A stretch of 64,000 nucleotides of DNA from Empedobacter stercoris (GCF_025244765.1 NZ_CP104209.1:682001-746000), one strand, 5' to 3'. Shown: positions 16,667-26,282, numbered from the stretch's first letter. Numbers and translations are program-made. Notes: generated from the letters alone by a model not told the origin.

Positions 16667-17881
16667 TTATATCCCAATTTCTATTTGTAAACGGGCATAC
16701 CAATTGTTTTTCTTTTCTAAATTATAAAACTTCTGTTGCTCATAGGACACTTCTGCTTGTAATTTGAAGGCATGTTCCCAGATATACTTCGTCAACCCTA
16801 AACTATATTGATTTGTGTTTGGAGTAAACTCAAAAATTTTATCATTTACTTTTTGCGTAGAATAGCGTCCAATTACTTCCCAATGTTTTGGAAAAGTGTA
16901 TGAACCTTGAAAATCCATTCCATGACCATTGTAGATGTAATTAAAATCGGTTGCATCTTGCGGGTTATAGAATACAGTTTGATCAGAATTTCTATTCAAG
17001 TAAGCATACATAAAACTCCAACCACGATATTTGAACATTGCATCAAAAAATAAAGATTGAATATTTGCTGTTCCAAATAACTCATCTCCTTGCTGACCTT
17101 TGGTTTTATGCGCATTATTATTGTAACTGTACGCACCAGAAAGCATCAACTTTGGTGTTTGCTCATGAAATAAATCTCCTTCGTAACTACTTCCGTCATT
17201 TGTAAAAGCTCCGAACGGAAACAATTCTACTTTTCCTGTATAGGCTAAACCTGTATCATCAAATTTTGTCCAATTTCTCCCTTCTCCAGTAGAAACAGCT
17301 CCACGCAATGTATACGAAAAATGTTCTTTTGATTTTTTTGAATGTTGTACTTGAAATCCAAAATCACGGTCGATGTTAAAGTCCGCATTGTTAATAGAAC
17401 GATCTGTTAATTGTAATGCACCCGAAGAGTTATTTCGCTGTCTATTTCCCGGCAATTTGGTTTGACCAAATCCAAAACTCCAATGTTTATTTGGGTTATA
17501 AAAAATCATGGCATCTCGAATGATGTTAGTATTTTTTCCCTCCTCTGCCTTTCCTACATCGCCAGAAGCAAAAGAAAGTTGCAACGAATATTCGAACTTT
17601 GGATTACCAATATAACCGTCTAATCGAAGCCTTAAACGACGAATTTGCGCATCAATTTTATCTTCTTCATCTTGATTATCAATATAAGACACTCTATTTT
17701 GCATTCTGAATCGAATATTTACCTGATACAAACTATCGGGAGAAGTAATTCCCAAACCGTCTCCATAACTGTAATAAGGCGACATCAAGTTTTTATATTC
17801 TTCTGTTTGAATAGAATCTTTATTCTGTCCAAAAAGACCTACAGTTATTAATAATAACGGTAAAACTAAATAATGCTTCAT
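16667..17881 (-). CDS. Phosphate-selective porin O/P-like outer membrane protein
   Basis: A 404-residue protein with a signal peptide ending in FGQ (MKHYLVLPLLLITVGLFGQ). The rest alternates polar and aromatic residues in short strands and ends with an aromatic/aliphatic strand (ARLQIEIGI), as expected of an outer membrane barrel. Features such as FGFGQTKLPGNRQ and DRDFGFQVQ fit the OprP/OprO (porin O/P) family, which forms anion channels. Substrate specificity cannot be inferred. No transporter gene is adjacent. Confidence 0.85.
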   Translation of the reverse strand: MKHYLVLPLLLITVGLFGQNKDSIQTEEYKNLMSPYYSYGDGLGITSPDSLYQVNIRFRMQNRVSYIDNQDEEDKIDAQIRRLRLRLDGYIGNPKFEYSLQLSFASGDVGKAEEGKNTNIIRDAMIFYNPNKHWSFGFGQTKLPGNRQRNNSSGALQLTDRSINNADFNIDRDFGFQVQHSKKSKEHFSYTLRGAVSTGEGRNWTKFDDTGLAYTGKVELFPFGAFTNDGSSYEGDLFHEQTPKLMLSGAYSYNNNAHKTKGQQGDELFGTANIQSLFFDAMFKYRGWSFMYAYLNRNSDQTVFYNPQDATDFNYIYNGHGMDFQGSYTFPKHWEVIGRYSTQKVNDKIFEFTPNTNQYSLGLTKYIWEHAFKLQAEVSYEQQKFYNLEKKNNWYARLQIEIGI

Positions 17882-17947
17882 AATTTGAGTGACTTAATTT
17901 TGATGCAAAAATGCATGGAATAAAATTAAATAATTGTAAAGAGTAAA

Positions 17948-18478
17948 TTAAATTAACGTTAACAATAACTCGAAGTTATGAATACGATGATCATCATCAA
18001 TTTCGATCATATCAATTTGATTTGGAAAAATATTGTCTTGCATTTCGAAGAATTTTTTTAACTTTTCAAAATCTAACACTTCATCATGAACGGATAAAAA
18101 AACTTTAGTATTTTCGAAACGATTCATATCTACTAAAAATTGGATAAGATTTTCTGGAAAATCAAGCTCTTTTATGACTGATACATCAACCAAAGGATTA
18201 AGTAAAATCAATTCACTCGATTTACCATTTTCTTTTAATTTCTGTTGCAATTGCCACGCAAAATTACCTCCAGTAGAACTCCCAATAATAGTTAAATCTT
18301 CCACGACTCCTTTTAAGTGATCGTAAGCCTCAAGCAAAATGGCCGATATAGTATCCTCTACTCTCCATTCTACACAAATTGCTGAAGGATATTTCTTTAA
18401 AATCGATTTGAATTTCGAAGAATTAGCCGAGCTATATAGTCCGTGGACATAAACAATTTGTTGACTTTTCGTATTCAT
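17948..18478 (-). CDS. YqiA-like alpha/beta hydrolase
   Basis: A 176-residue protein, as short as other YqiA/UPF0227 esterases. VYVHGLYSSANSSK forms the oxyanion-side loop, IGSSTGGNFAW carries the nucleophile Ser, HDEVLD the acid, and DDDHRIHNF the catalytic His. No signal peptide, so a cytosolic esterase or thioesterase of unknown substrate is likely. It is preceded by the terminator at 18551. Confidence 0.82.
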   Translation of the reverse strand: MNTKSQQIVYVHGLYSSANSSKFKSILKKYPSAICVEWRVEDTISAILLEAYDHLKGVVEDLTIIGSSTGGNFAWQLQQKLKENGKSSELILLNPLVDVSVIKELDFPENLIQFLVDMNRFENTKVFLSVHDEVLDFEKLKKFFEMQDNIFPNQIDMIEIDDDHRIHNFELLLTLI

Positions 18479-18550
18479 ATTCAGTATAATTACAGGTTCA
18501 AACTAAACTTTTTCAGGAAGTTAATATACATTGAATTGTAAATTTAACAA

Positions 18551-18583
18551 AAAAAGATGTAACCTATAAGGCTACATCTTTTT
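18551..18583. terminator. Terminator after osmC and the T9SS remnant
   Basis: AAAAAGATGTA (18551-18561) pairs with TACATCTTTTT (18573-18583), with further CC/GG pairing in the loop. It is symmetrical and can act on either strand. Confidence 0.85.
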
Positions 18584-18627
18584 GTTATCATCATTTTACG
18601 ATTTAATCTTGTTTCAAAAACTTAAGA

Positions 18628-18882
18628 TTATCTGATTTTAATTAATATTGAACCTGATTTTGTTTGTTCATCATTTAGTTTGATTACATACCAATAATTA
18701 TCTGTAGGCACAGATTTTCCTCGTATTCTTCCATCCCAAATAAACTGATCAGCTTGTGTAATTGTTTTCACATTTTTTTCAAATCGGTCATAAATTTCTA
18801 TAACAGCATTTGGATAGGCAGTTAAGAATTTACTCAAATCCCATTCGTCATTTATTCCATCATTATTTGGTGTAATGTTTTG
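18628..18882 (-). pseudogene. Remnant of a T9SS type B (gliding-motility-type) C-terminal domain
   Basis: The minus-strand frame reads ITPNNDGINDEWDLS, then AVIEIYDRF and ends SGSILIKIR, the signature of the type B sorting domain that targets cargo to the type IX secretion system. It is cut off upstream by TAG at 18883-18885 and by the end of osmC only 5 bases beyond. No start codon or cargo domain exists: about 84 codons of tail remain from what is usually a protein of several hundred to thousands of residues. A terminator follows at the normal distance. It is a decayed end of a secreted adhesin or enzyme gene. Confidence 0.8.
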
Positions 18883-18889
18883 CTATAAT

Positions 18890-19306
18890 TTAATTCACAT
18901 TAATTTCGTACGTAATATCGATACCTCCGTTTGCTAACATATCGTGTACGCTACAATATTTTTTCACTGCTAATTCAGCAGCTTTATTTGCTTTTTCCAA
19001 ATCGATGTTTCCTTTTAAGAAAAATTTGATGTGAATGTTTGTGAAAATATTTGGAATTTCTTCGCGGCGTTGTCCTTCTACCTCAACTTTAAGATCTTCA
19101 ATTTCTTGACGTTGTTTTTTTAAAATTTCTCCCAAATCAAAAACACTACAACTACCTAAAGCTATTAAAACTAGCTCCATCGGACGAACTCCTTTTCCCT
19201 CTCCTCCTATCGATTCTGGCCCATCTATATTCACCTTCACAGAAGAACTTGCAGCAGTTGCTTCGTAATGAGAAGCTTTGTTTACTCTATTTAATTCAAT
19301 TTTCAT
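18890..19306 (-). CDS. OsmC family protein
   Basis: A 138-residue protein of standard OsmC/YhfA length. The two redox cysteines are C53 (ALGSCSVFDLG) and C118 (KKYCSVHDM). Members reduce organic hydroperoxides or related thiol substrates in the cytosol. The E(S)IGGEGKGVRPMEL stretch is a family hallmark. It stands upstream of the T9SS remnant and shares its terminator, so the deletion that removed the cargo gene ended at the osmC stop. Confidence 0.92.
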   Translation of the reverse strand: MKIELNRVNKASHYEATAASSSVKVNIDGPESIGGEGKGVRPMELVLIALGSCSVFDLGEILKKQRQEIEDLKVEVEGQRREEIPNIFTNIHIKFFLKGNIDLEKANKAAELAVKKYCSVHDMLANGGIDITYEINVN

Positions 19307-19388
19307 CTCAACTATTTTATGGTCTAAAAATAGGCATTCTTAAAGTATTTATAAGAAAAAATAGTCGAATTTTTAGTTGGAATTGTAT

Positions 19389-20585
19389 TTATCCAACATT
19401 TGTAAACATTGCATAAGCAAAAGTCAAAACTGATAATATAGTACCAATCATAAAAATGGTATACGTTATACTCAACAAGCGATATTTTCGCTCCAAAACT
19501 TTTCCTAAATAGTATAAATCTCGAGTTAAAGATGTATAAACATAATCTCTGTCTTTCATCAATTCTTCCATCGCCTCTTCGTAGGCATCAAGCGACATTT
19601 GATAAAAATTTCCAAAGAAAAGCAAATTAACTTTTCTATTTTTTACATCTTCTTCGTTAAAACTTTCGTAAGTAACTTTTGGTTTTGTGGCTAAAATTGC
19701 AAAAATAATCGAAATAACACTTGACAAAAGCATAACAATAGAAGGTAAAATCAAGTATTCATTTTTTGGACTTCCTAATTTCGGAACCAACGTAGAAAGT
19801 GCAATCGAAATTACAATTGCATTTACAGACAATAAAATATTGGCTTTACTATCTGCAATATCACTTAAACGCGTATGATTATTTAACGTTACACGGAAAA
19901 GCGTATCTACTCCTCGATCGGGTTGTTGAATTTTATCGTTTTTCTTTTTCTTTAATTCGTATTTGTTCGGTACATCACCAATCAACTCAATTTCTTTGAT
20001 TTTACTTTGTGTATAAATCAAATTTTCTTCTTTTCCTTTTTGCCAAAGTTTTTTTGCCGAATCGGTATAAAAATGATGCACATTCAAAAAGAAATTTCGG
20101 TTTTCTATATGCCATTCATAATCTGTAAAGTCTTTTTTACAAATTTTCGAAATCTCATCTCGTAATAATTCGGCTATTTTTGGATATTCAGTTTGACCCA
20201 AATGATAATTATCTGCATCTTTTACAATTGCTTCGCCAATCGTCTTCGGAACTTTATATAAAGTTGTAATCAAAATATAATCTTGAACTTCTTTAATATA
20301 TTTTTCATCAAAATCAAGTTCACTTAAATACTCTTTTACAATATTTGCACTCTCAATTTCATGACCTTGCACGATTTTTGTGTAACCGGTATCGTGAAAC
20401 CAACCTGCAATTATTAATTTTTCTTGTAGATCTGTAGGAATTTGTTCTTCAGCACTCAAGGTTTTTATGGCTTCTACAACTTTTACGGTATGCATAAAAT
20501 TATGGTACGTAAAATCTAAAGAAAGTTTATCTTTGAACAGATTGAAAACATAGTTTTCTATATTTAATAACAATTGGTTCATCAC
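19389..20585 (-). CDS. HD-domain phosphohydrolase fused to a Pycsar-effector-like (PycTM) membrane module
   Basis: The product has 398 residues. The N-terminal domain (about 20-190) is an HD phosphohydrolase: His near 32 (NFMHTV), H64-D65 in WFHDTGY, HEIESA, and an Asp in KDADNYHLG. After a charged linker (ELKKKKNDK) comes a module like the PycTM/DUF5706 effectors of Pycsar defence. Its ADSKANILLSVNAIVIS segment and a second membrane helix (about 275-298) are followed by a helical stretch and a C-terminal helix near 372-396. No uridylate or cytidylate cyclase gene is adjacent. It may hydrolyse a nucleotide signal at the inner membrane. Function is inferred only from domains. Confidence 0.75.
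   Translation of the reverse strand: MMNQLLLNIENYVFNLFKDKLSLDFTYHNFMHTVKVVEAIKTLSAEEQIPTDLQEKLIIAGWFHDTGYTKIVQGHEIESANIVKEYLSELDFDEKYIKEVQDYILITTLYKVPKTIGEAIVKDADNYHLGQTEYPKIAELLRDEISKICKKDFTDYEWHIENRNFFLNVHHFYTDSAKKLWQKGKEENLIYTQSKIKEIELIGDVPNKYELKKKKNDKIQQPDRGVDTLFRVTLNNHTRLSDIADSKANILLSVNAIVISIALSTLVPKLGSPKNEYLILPSIVMLLSSVISIIFAILATKPKVTYESFNEEDVKNRKVNLLFFGNFYQMSLDAYEEAMEELMKDRDYVYTSLTRDLYYLGKVLERKYRLLSITYTIFMIGTILSVLTFAYAMFTNVG
20528..20535 (+). promoter_or_regulatory. Candidate -7 box (TATCTTTG) for the phosphatase-barrel gene, inside the HD gene
   Basis: TATCTTTG lies inside the 5' coding part of the divergent HD-PycTM gene, about 70 bases before ATG 20607. The two starts are only 21 bases apart, so promoters must lie in each other's coding sequence. 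Confidence 0.4.
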
Positions 20586-20606
20586 AAGTTTTTAACGCTT
20601 AAATGT

Positions 20607-23600
20607 ATGAAATTATTACCAACACTGAACAACAAAAAATTGAATTATCCTTTTTTGGCTTTAGTAGGTTCGTGTCTTTATATGACATCTTGCGCAACGC
20701 AACATCCTCAATACGGGAAAAATATTAAGACTGAGAAGACACAAAAAGTTGAAGGCAACAAAATCCAATCAATCTATTTAATTGGTGATGCTGGCGATTT
20801 GGATCAGCCAATAAATAAACAGAATTTGAAAACGCTAAAAAATGAATTAGCAAAAGCTGATTCTACTTCTTATCTTTTCTTTTTGGGTGATAATATTTAC
20901 GAAAATGGAATTGTAGTTGATTCTACAAAGAAAAATTATACGACAAGCCGGGATAAACTTCAACTTCAGATTGATTTAGCAAAAGAATTCAAAGGAAAAA
21001 CACTTTTTATTCCAGGAAATCATGATTGGAAAAATGGCGTAAAAGGGCTAAAAGAACAAGAAAAAATAGTTAAAAAGCAATTAGGAAATAAAAAAGCATT
21101 CTTACCAAAAGATGCTTGTCCAATTGATAAAATAAATGTCAACGATAGTATTGGGATAATTGCATTAGATTCTGAATGGTATTTACAAGATTGGGATAAT
21201 CACCCAGGTCTTAACGAAAAGTGTGATATCAAATCGCGTGAAGCTTTTTTTGAAGAATTAGAATCACAATTAAATAAATATCAAAATCGCACAACTATAA
21301 TCACTATGCATCATCCCTTGTTTTCGAATGGTACGCATGGTGGGCAATTTGATTTCAAAAAACAATTTTATCCATTTGGAGATGATTTCAAAGTTCCTTT
21401 ACCTATCATTGGATCTTTTATTAATTTGTTGCGTAGCACGACTGGGTTGAGTCCGCAAGATGTCAATAATTTCAAATATAGAGAAATGGCATCTCGTATT
21501 GCGACAATTATCGAAAATAGAAATAATGTCATTGTTGTTTCTGGTCATGATCATAATTTACAATACATTCAACAGAACAATGTCAAACAAATTATTAGTG
21601 GATCTGGCTCTAAAAAAGAATCGGCAAAAGCGGTTGGTAAAAATGATTTCTCTTATGGTGACAATGGTTTTGTTGTTTTAGATTTATATGACAATGGCGC
21701 TTCTTTGGCAAATTTTTATGGGTTCAAAAATGATGAAATCGAATTGTTATTATCAAAACAAGTTACAGAAAAGAAAAAGCAATATTTGGCTCAGGTATAT
21801 GACGATAAAAAAATGCCAAAAACAAAAGAAACAAGTGTATATGAGTTAGATGTAACAAAAAAATCTGATCCATATAAATTCTTTTTTGGTCGTCATTACC
21901 GCAAAACTTTCGGCCAAACAATAACAGCTAATACTGTTAATTTAAATCAACTGTATGGAGGTTTAACACCTATCAGAATGGGGGGCGGACATCAAACGAA
22001 AAGTTTGCGTTTAGTGAACAATAAAGGTGAAGAATACAATATGCGTTCGGTAAAAAAGAGTGCTACACAATTTATTCAACAAGTTGCCTTCAAAAATAAA
22101 TATGTTGCAGATGAATTTGAAGATTCTTTTACTGAAAAATTTTTGATGGATTTTTATACAACCAATCACCCTTATTATCCGTTAGCAGTTGCAAATTTGA
22201 TGAAGCCTATCCATATTATGCATGCTACGCCAAAATTATTTTATGTTCCCAAACAAGAAACGTTAAAAGAATACAACGAAAATTTTGGTGATGAGCTATA
22301 TATGATTGAAGAACGTCCAATGGCTGGATATCAGGATGGTGTTTTCGGAAAGCCAACCGATATTGTAAGCACGGATGATATGCTGTTTGCGATTCAAAAA
22401 AATAAAGATGTAATTGTAGACAAACAAGCCTACATTCGTGCGCGACTTTTTGACATGTTGGTTGGCGATTGGGATCGACACTCGGATCAATGGCGTTGGG
22501 GTGCGTATGAAGAAAATGGAAAAACGATATATCGTGCAATTCCACGTGATCGCGATCAAGCATTTCCTCGTTACGATGGTCTTTTCTTTAACCTTATTAT
22601 GCGGATTCCTCCACTTCGACATATGCAAGATTACAAAGATGATATCAAAAATGTAAAGTGGTTCAACCGTGAACCCTATCCATTAGACTTGGCTATTTTA
22701 GAATCATCTGATCTTAACCTTTGGAAACAAGAAGCACGCTATATTCAAGAAAATTTGAGCGATGAGTACATTAAACAATCGTTCGAATTAATTCCTACGG
22801 AAACAAAACAAGAATATGATCAAGACGTTATCAATCATATCATCTCTCGAAAATCTAAATTAGAAAAATTTGCAGAGGAATACAATAAAATACTTCGCAA
22901 ACTAATCATTTTAAAAGGGACAGATGAAGATGACGAATTTATCATTACTCGTTTAGCAAAAGGTAAAACAGCTATCAAAATCTATTCAGGCAAAGAAAAA
23001 ACATTAATTTTTGATGAAGAATTTGATAAAAAAGAAACCAAAGAAATTCGTTTGTATGGATTAAATGGAAAAGATAAATTCAGAGTCGAAGGTAAACCAA
23101 GTAATGCTATTTTAACACGTATTATTGGTGGAATTGATGATGATGATTACGAGGTGAAACGTGCAGCGAAAATAAAAGTATATGATTACGCCAACGGCAG
23201 TAACGCTTCTGAATCTACTTTTCTAACTTCTAAAAATTTTGTCAACGATTATGAGGTCAATACATACGATTATAAACAACCGATGTATAATTTCTTTACC
23301 ATGTTACCCAACATTGGTTATAATCCCGACGATGGTTTAAAAATTGGACTTTCACCAACCTATACTATAAATGGATTTGATCGCAAACCATACTCTCAAC
23401 GTCACAATTTACAAGTTAGTTATTATTTTGCGACAGGTGGTTGGGATGCGAAATACAAAGGTACTTTTACAAAAGCCTTAGGTAAGTGGAATTTAGACTT
23501 AAACGCTGCTTACACCAGCCCTACTTATAGTACAAATTTCTTCGGTTTTGGAAACGAAACAGTAAATAATCAAGAAGAAATAGGAATAGATTATAACCGT

Positions 23601-24329
23601 GTAAGATTAGAAAGTTATAGCATTGGTCCTTCTATTTTCAAAATTATGAACAACAATGGTCGATTAGATTTTTCTACCATTTATAGTTACAAAAAAATTG
23701 AAGAAAACCTTGATCGTATCGTTGGTGACTTACCAGATATCAACCGAGATGTCTTTAAAGGACAACATTTTGGAGAAATCGGTGCTAAATATCTTTTCAA
23801 AAATTACGATAACGAATCATTACCAAAATTAGGAATGACATTTTTAGCACATGCAAAATGGATTTCGAATTTAACGGATTTTGAACGTAATCACTTTTAT
23901 ACAGAGCTTAACTTAGGATTTACGCATAAAATTTCAGCAAATGGCCGATTGACAGTTGCTTCTATGCTTAAAGGAAAAGCTATTTGGGGTGATTTTATGG
24001 AGTTTTATCAAATGGCTAACTTAGGAGGAGATCAAGATTTACGTGGATACCGATTAGGACGTTTTGCCGGAGACAAAGTTTTCTTACAAACATCAGATTT
24101 ACGTTTTGACGCATTACGTTTCAAAGCTATTGTTCCATTGAGATTAGGTGTTTTTGTTGGTGCAGACTACGGACGAGTTTGGTTAAATGGAGAAGATTCC
24201 GATAAATGGCATTCATCTATGGGTGGAGGATTATGGATCAATGGAGCGCAATCCATTACCGCAACCATCTCTTACTTCAAAGGTGAGGATCCAGGTCGAG
24301 TAGTTTTCGGATTAAATTTTGGATTTTAA
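20607..24329 (+). CDS. Metallophosphoesterase lipoprotein fused to a BamA/TamA-like outer membrane barrel
   Basis: From ATG 20607 the product has 1,240 residues. An earlier ATG at 20574 would overlap the divergent start and spoil the signal. The N-terminus is a lipoprotein signal with Cys29 (LYMTSC). Residues about 55-400 form a calcineurin-like phosphoesterase with GDAGD, GDNIY, GNHDW, MHHPLFSNGTHGG and SGHDHNL. A middle region is of unknown fold. The last ~350 residues are a beta-barrel of the surface-antigen type: the DLRGYRLGRFAGDK motif is the BamA/TamA barrel hallmark, and the C-terminus is VVFGLNFGF. It should sit in the outer membrane with the phosphatase in the periplasm or outside. 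Such fusions occur in Bacteroidota; the substrate is unknown. Confidence 0.85.
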   Translation: MKLLPTLNNKKLNYPFLALVGSCLYMTSCATQHPQYGKNIKTEKTQKVEGNKIQSIYLIGDAGDLDQPINKQNLKTLKNELAKADSTSYLFFLGDNIYENGIVVDSTKKNYTTSRDKLQLQIDLAKEFKGKTLFIPGNHDWKNGVKGLKEQEKIVKKQLGNKKAFLPKDACPIDKINVNDSIGIIALDSEWYLQDWDNHPGLNEKCDIKSREAFFEELESQLNKYQNRTTIITMHHPLFSNGTHGGQFDFKKQFYPFGDDFKVPLPIIGSFINLLRSTTGLSPQDVNNFKYREMASRIATIIENRNNVIVVSGHDHNLQYIQQNNVKQIISGSGSKKESAKAVGKNDFSYGDNGFVVLDLYDNGASLANFYGFKNDEIELLLSKQVTEKKKQYLAQVYDDKKMPKTKETSVYELDVTKKSDPYKFFFGRHYRKTFGQTITANTVNLNQLYGGLTPIRMGGGHQTKSLRLVNNKGEEYNMRSVKKSATQFIQQVAFKNKYVADEFEDSFTEKFLMDFYTTNHPYYPLAVANLMKPIHIMHATPKLFYVPKQETLKEYNENFGDELYMIEERPMAGYQDGVFGKPTDIVSTDDMLFAIQKNKDVIVDKQAYIRARLFDMLVGDWDRHSDQWRWGAYEENGKTIYRAIPRDRDQAFPRYDGLFFNLIMRIPPLRHMQDYKDDIKNVKWFNREPYPLDLAILESSDLNLWKQEARYIQENLSDEYIKQSFELIPTETKQEYDQDVINHIISRKSKLEKFAEEYNKILRKLIILKGTDEDDEFIITRLAKGKTAIKIYSGKEKTLIFDEEFDKKETKEIRLYGLNGKDKFRVEGKPSNAILTRIIGGIDDDDYEVKRAAKIKVYDYANGSNASESTFLTSKNFVNDYEVNTYDYKQPMYNFFTMLPNIGYNPDDGLKIGLSPTYTINGFDRKPYSQRHNLQVSYYFATGGWDAKYKGTFTKALGKWNLDLNAAYTSPTYSTNFFGFGNETVNNQEEIGIDYNRVRLESYSIGPSIFKIMNNNGRLDFSTIYSYKKIEENLDRIVGDLPDINRDVFKGQHFGEIGAKYLFKNYDNESLPKLGMTFLAHAKWISNLTDFERNHFYTELNLGFTHKISANGRLTVASMLKGKAIWGDFMEFYQMANLGGDQDLRGYRLGRFAGDKVFLQTSDLRFDALRFKAIVPLRLGVFVGADYGRVWLNGEDSDKWHSSMGGGLWINGAQSITATISYFKGEDPGRVVFGLNFGF

Positions 24330-24361
24330 TAAATCTTTCAATAACGCTAAAGAAAAGAATG

Positions 24362-24389
24362 ATAACTCGATTGTTTAATTGAGTTATAT
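24362..24389 (+). terminator. Weak terminator-like hairpin before recQ
   Basis: ATAACTCGATT pairs with AATTGAGTTAT with one G-U pair, followed by a short T-rich stretch. It is weaker than the other terminators listed. Confidence 0.4.
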
Positions 24390-24419
24390 TTTCCTAATTT
24401 TACAACAAAGCTTTGTAAT

Positions 24420-26282
24420 TTGACTGCAAAAGAAATTCTTTTCAAATATTGGAACTACCCTTCTTTCAAAACGCCGCAAGAAGAAATTATTTCTAATGTA
24501 TTAGAAAGTAAAGATACTTTGGCTATTTTACCTACTGGTGGAGGAAAATCCTTGTGTTATCAAGTTCCTGCAATTATGTTTGATGGATTGACCTTGGTAA
24601 TTTCTCCATTAATTGCTCTGATGAAAGATCAAGTACAGAATTTAACGTCCAAAGGTATTTCTACGGCGTATATTACGAATGAAATCGATCAAAATACAAT
24701 CGGAAAAATTTTAGATGATTGTCAAAATAACAGAATAAAGTTGTTATATGTTTCGCCAGAACGTTTGCAAAGTAGAATTTTTATCGAACGTTTGAAGCAG
24801 ATTAATATTAGTTTACTTGCGGTAGATGAAGCACATTGTGTTTCTGAATGGGGACATGATTTTCGCCCAGCCTATCATCGAATTGCTCGATTAAAAACCA
24901 TTCTACCCAAAGTACCTATTTTAGCACTTACAGCGACAGCAACTGAAAAAATTCAACTTGAAATTATTGAAAAACTTGAGCTTAATCAACCTCAAGTTTT
25001 CAAATCCTCTTTAAAACGAGAAAATCTTTCGTACAATGTTTTTCTATCCACCGACAAGAAAAAAGATTTAATTTATTACTTAAAAAAATATTCAGGTTCG
25101 AGTATCATATTTGTTCGAAATAGAAAATTAACGTACGAAATAGCTAATTTTTTGAGTCAAAATGGCTTTGATGCCGATTATTTTCATGCCAAATTAACCA
25201 AAGACGAAAAGGAAGAAAAACAACGCAATTGGATGTTGAGTAATTCGCGTATTATGGTTTCGACAAATGCATTTGGAATGGGAATCGATAAACCGAATGT
25301 ACGCACAGTCTTTCATATCGATTTACCACAAGGTATAGAAGCATATTACCAAGAAGTCGGACGCGCTGGTCGTGACGAACAGGAGTCGCATGGAATTTAC
25401 CTCTATCATCCCGATGATCGTATACAAGCCGAGAATATTTTCAAAGCTAATTTACCTTCGCAACAAGATTTTATCAAAATCTCAAATTGTTTATTTAGTC
25501 AATTACAACTTGCTGAAGGCGAATTAACCGAAATGAATTACCAGTTAGACATTCCGAAATTTGCCGAAAAATTTGGTTTAAATCTAAAAATGGTTCTTCA
25601 ATTTTTAGATTTTCTAAATACAAAAGAAATTATTCAACAAAAGAATTATACACAAAATAGTACACTTCAAATTTTAGCTTCGCCACATTCAATTAATCAA
25701 GGTGAAAACCAAATTTTTGATTATTTACAACGTCATTATCCTGGAATTTACACTTACAGTAGAGAAATTTCGGAAAATAAAATGGCGTTTGATTTGCACA
25801 GAAGTATTGGTGACATCAGAAACGCTTTGCATGATTATTATAAAAATGGAACAATCGATTATTCGGATCGATTTTTAGCGCGTTTTAGATTCCTTATCCC
25901 AAGAGATTCCAATACATTTAAAAACAAACTGTGGAAAGATTTCGAATCAATTCAAGTGAATAACTGGAAACGTTTACAAGCAATGATATATTATGCTGAA
26001 CAAAATACAATTTGTAGAGAACGTTTGTTGTTTGGTTATTTTAATCAAAAATCTGATGAAAATTGTGGAAAATGTGATGTTTGCCAATCAAAAAAACAAA
26101 CTAAGAATTTTAATGCTAACGATTTGATTGAATATTTAAAAGAAGGTGAGAAAACGCAAGCCGAAATCCTCTCAAAATTCATAAATTTGCCAAAAGATAT
26201 AATCGTTGAAGAATTGCAATATTTAATCGACGAAATGCGAGTTCAACCAATTGGATTCGATTCTTATAAACTAATAGAATAA
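24420..26282 (+). CDS. recQ: RecQ-family ATP-dependent DNA helicase
   Basis: The product has 620 residues. Walker A PTGGGKSLCYQ is at about 38-48 and DEAH with the RecQ aromatic loop follows in AVDEAHCVSEWGHDFRP. Motif VI is GRAGRDEQ. The zinc-binding cysteines are in the RQC region (CRERLLFGYF ... CGKCDVC). No clear HRDC domain is seen, the C-terminus being a short winged-helix-like segment. It unwinds DNA at stalled forks and breaks. The start is TTG 24420, since no ATG lies before the conserved N-terminus. The stop is 2 bases from fmt. Confidence 0.93.
   Translation: MTAKEILFKYWNYPSFKTPQEEIISNVLESKDTLAILPTGGGKSLCYQVPAIMFDGLTLVISPLIALMKDQVQNLTSKGISTAYITNEIDQNTIGKILDDCQNNRIKLLYVSPERLQSRIFIERLKQINISLLAVDEAHCVSEWGHDFRPAYHRIARLKTILPKVPILALTATATEKIQLEIIEKLELNQPQVFKSSLKRENLSYNVFLSTDKKKDLIYYLKKYSGSSIIFVRNRKLTYEIANFLSQNGFDADYFHAKLTKDEKEEKQRNWMLSNSRIMVSTNAFGMGIDKPNVRTVFHIDLPQGIEAYYQEVGRAGRDEQESHGIYLYHPDDRIQAENIFKANLPSQQDFIKISNCLFSQLQLAEGELTEMNYQLDIPKFAEKFGLNLKMVLQFLDFLNTKEIIQQKNYTQNSTLQILASPHSINQGENQIFDYLQRHYPGIYTYSREISENKMAFDLHRSIGDIRNALHDYYKNGTIDYSDRFLARFRFLIPRDSNTFKNKLWKDFESIQVNNWKRLQAMIYYAEQNTICRERLLFGYFNQKSDENCGKCDVCQSKKQTKNFNANDLIEYLKEGEKTQAEILSKFINLPKDIIVEELQYLIDEMRVQPIGFDSYKLIE

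Noticed and set aside
19389-20585. A complete Pycsar defence system
   Set aside because: No nucleotide cyclase gene is next to the PycTM-like protein, and the protein has an HD domain not seen in the standard effector. Only an orphan domain resemblance is claimed.
22225-22656. Three overlapping frames on both strands inside the phosphatase-barrel gene
   Set aside because: They have no domain signature and overlap conserved coding sequence.
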